This document shows, piece after piece, positions 4,304-6,009 of a DNA stretch of 6,009 nt. Position 1 is the stretch's first letter. Every line of letters begins with the position of its first letter. The DNA comes from Lentimicrobium sp. (GTDB lineage Bacteria > Bacteroidota > Bacteroidia > Bacteroidales > Lentimicrobiaceae). The notes under the pieces are model-generated. The model saw only the letters and a program-made list of their open reading frames with translations. It did no database searches and was not told the DNA's origin. The position numbers were made by a program, and so were the translations under genes. Location: assembly GCA_013336205.1 (NCBI GenBank), contig JAAXUD010000197.1, positions 1-6,009 of the forward strand, given 5' to 3'.

Positions 4304-5986
4304 TTAATGTCCTCCGGCTCCTTCGGGCTGTTTGAATTTATCACCGGTTTTTTCAATAATCATCTCATAGTAAGACCTGTCATATCCCGGAAATTTAACG
4401 ATCGGATTCTGATTATCCCCATCTTTCACTTTCACATTACCATCAAGGAATTTTGTAAACAGGTGGCGATATAATTCCTTCCATCTTTTAACAGTTGTAT
4501 TGCCTTGATTTACTGAGTACTCCGTCAATAATTCGCGGGCTTTCTCAGGACTTGTTTTATACAATTCAGCAGCTTCTCTGTCCACCATCGGGGTGATAGA
4601 AACAAACTTATTTTCCAGCGCAGACTGCACCTTTTGAATATCCCCAATCATATCTTTATACCGGGTATATGCAAGGTTCGAAACCTGGTTGAATGCCCAG
4701 AAAGCCGAATTGTCCGAAAATTCCATCATCGAGCCATTGCCCACCGCATAGGTTTCCGGCACTGCGGTTATTCCGCAATACATGGGCACATATACAGTAC
4801 TATAGGTGTCGTCAACGCTGAACCACAAAATTCCTCCGATTGGATCAGGCAGCCAGCTTCTCGACTGGGCAACAAATGAGAACCCGGTTTGCTGCGTTGA
4901 GATTGCCCTTTCGTGAAAATATCCAACACCGTCAACCTGCCAGGTCATCGGCCTCCAGCGAACAATCGACTGATATGGGCCCGCACCCACATCTTTGGTC
5001 ATATCAAGTTCTGTTCCCTGATAATAATCGCGCATCATGTCAATAACATCCTGAACACTGAGTTTATGATCGGGTTTAATCCACAAAGGCATACGGTTTT
5101 TAAGGTCGTGTCCTTTGGCATATTCGACATATTTATCCATACCACTTCCAACCTTATTGAATCCGGCCCATACCCTGGCTTCGCAAAAACGGGCACCTCC
5201 AAAATCAACCGGAGCATAAATATCAGAGAAACTAAAATCCTTGTCCTCACCGGTATAAAATCCCTTATCACGTGCAAAAGTGATTACATCCGGGGCATAA
5301 ATACAATTCTCAGGATCGTTCAATGGAAATGTTGTTATGCGGGCCTGGTTTGCGTGGCCTGAAATATAACCATCAGGAATACGCATGGCAACCCAGACTG
5401 CCCCTTTATTGTATGCTGTTTTACTTTTACCTTTTTTGTCCTTTACAATCCGGGGGGATCCTTTGCCAATCATTTCAAGAATCCATACTTCATTCGGGTC
5501 TGCAATGGAAAAAGATTCTCCCGAACTGTAGTATCCGTATTCGGCAACCAGTTCTCCCATAATCCTGATGGCTTCCCGGGCTGTTTTGGCCCGTTGCAGC
5601 GTGATGTACATCAGGCTGCCATAATCAATAATACCGGTAGTGTCAACCAGCCCATCTTTACCTCCATAGGTTGTTTCACCAATGGAAACCTGATGTTCAT
5701 TCATGTTTCCAACAACAGAATAAGTATGACGCGCCTGTTTGATCTTACCTAAATATTTGCCGGTATCCCATTCGTAAACATCAACCATAGTTCCTTCAGG
5801 ATAGTCAGCTGCAGGCCTGTAATACAGTTCCCCATATAAAACATGCGAGTCGGCAGCATAGGTTATCATGGTTGAACCGTCAGTCGTTGCACCTTTGGTG
5901 ACTAAAAAATTGGTGCAAGCCTCAACACTGGCAATATTCAGCAGTATCACAGCAGAAACGGCAATTAGATTTTTAAAATTTTGCAT
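4304..5986 (-). CDS. Secreted C69-family dipeptidase (Ntn hydrolase)
   Basis: A complete 560-residue protein starting at ATG 5984-5986. Residues 1-23 are a signal peptide (MQNFKNLIAVSAVILLNIAS, then VEA). Cleavage after Ala23 would expose Cys24 as the new N-terminus, and in this family an N-terminal Cys is the catalytic nucleophile. The following CTNFLVTKGATTDGSTMI (24-41) and ADS (45-47) match the conserved start of the C69 domain. Further family-like segments are GNMNEHQVSIGETTYGG (93-109), the conserved EAI-type helix near 138-150 and VWILEMIGKG (167-176). The catalytic domain runs to about 430; the helical, charged C-terminus (about 431-560) ends in a flexible GAGGH. Members cleave dipeptides and other short peptides; here the site is probably the periplasm. 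The terminator and the gap after it argue against an operon with the next gene. Its own promoter lies beyond the right edge. The exact substrate is unknown. Confidence 0.94.
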   Translation of the reverse strand: MQNFKNLIAVSAVILLNIASVEACTNFLVTKGATTDGSTMITYAADSHVLYGELYYRPAADYPEGTMVDVYEWDTGKYLGKIKQARHTYSVVGNMNEHQVSIGETTYGGKDGLVDTTGIIDYGSLMYITLQRAKTAREAIRIMGELVAEYGYYSSGESFSIADPNEVWILEMIGKGSPRIVKDKKGKSKTAYNKGAVWVAMRIPDGYISGHANQARITTFPLNDPENCIYAPDVITFARDKGFYTGEDKDFSFSDIYAPVDFGGARFCEARVWAGFNKVGSGMDKYVEYAKGHDLKNRMPLWIKPDHKLSVQDVIDMMRDYYQGTELDMTKDVGAGPYQSIVRWRPMTWQVDGVGYFHERAISTQQTGFSFVAQSRSWLPDPIGGILWFSVDDTYSTVYVPMYCGITAVPETYAVGNGSMMEFSDNSAFWAFNQVSNLAYTRYKDMIGDIQKVQSALENKFVSITPMVDREAAELYKTSPEKARELLTEYSVNQGNTTVKRWKELYRHLFTKFLDGNVKVKDGDNQNPIVKFPGYDRSYYEMIIEKTGDKFKQPEGAGGH

Positions 5987-6009
5987 AGGAAAAATACTTT
6001 ATTTATTTG

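Noticed and set aside
4634..5562. Several open frames on both strands inside the dipeptidase gene
   Set aside because: They are out-of-frame shadows of a gene with continuous family motifs, and they carry no motif of their own.
5989..5996. TATTTTTC on the minus strand as a -7 element for the dipeptidase
   Set aside because: It mismatches the last base and lies only 2 bases from the start codon, leaving no room for a leader; the real promoter is probably beyond the right edge.

Overview
The window looks like ordinary chromosomal DNA from a member of the Bacteroidota, probably Bacteroidales-like; nothing visible allows a finer placement. The reasons are AT-rich intergenic DNA, leaders without a Shine-Dalgarno sequence, two good matches to the Bacteroidota -7 promoter element TAnnTTTG, and proteins of types common in this phylum (a secreted C69 dipeptidase, a lipoprotein RND adaptor, a coiled-coil protein with a Bacteroidota-type C-terminal domain). 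All five convincing genes lie on the minus strand, so transcription runs from high to low coordinates.

Region by region, right to left: 5986-4304 encodes a complete exported C69-family dipeptidase, closed by a strong intrinsic terminator at 4243-4283. An intergenic stretch of 442 bases (3862-4303) follows, holding a promoter for the next gene and a helically phased set of ATAGTAA repeats. Gene 3861-2935 encodes a membrane-anchored coiled-coil protein of unknown function, closed by a second intrinsic terminator at 2885-2915. After a 372-base gap with two inverted repeats and no convincing gene comes a compact efflux operon: a TetR-type regulator (2541-1927), a TolC-like outer membrane channel (1922-522, only 4 bases after the regulator) and an RND membrane fusion lipoprotein (497 to beyond the left edge, 24 bases after the channel). 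The inner-membrane RND pump itself is expected just past the left edge but is not seen.

The genes suggest a self-regulated tripartite efflux system. The regulator probably binds a perfect 28-bp inverted repeat (GGAAACG-N14-CGTTTCC, 2577-2604) that covers the upstream half of its own promoter, and so would control the whole operon. A second 28-bp inverted repeat of different sequence (TGCAAATG-N12-CATTTGCA, 2659-2686) lies 54 bases further upstream and may mark a second promoter or another binding site. I see no mobile element, CRISPR array, tRNA or rRNA, and no clearly new multi-gene system. The most interesting signals are the regulatory DNA around 2560-2690 and 3930-4010.
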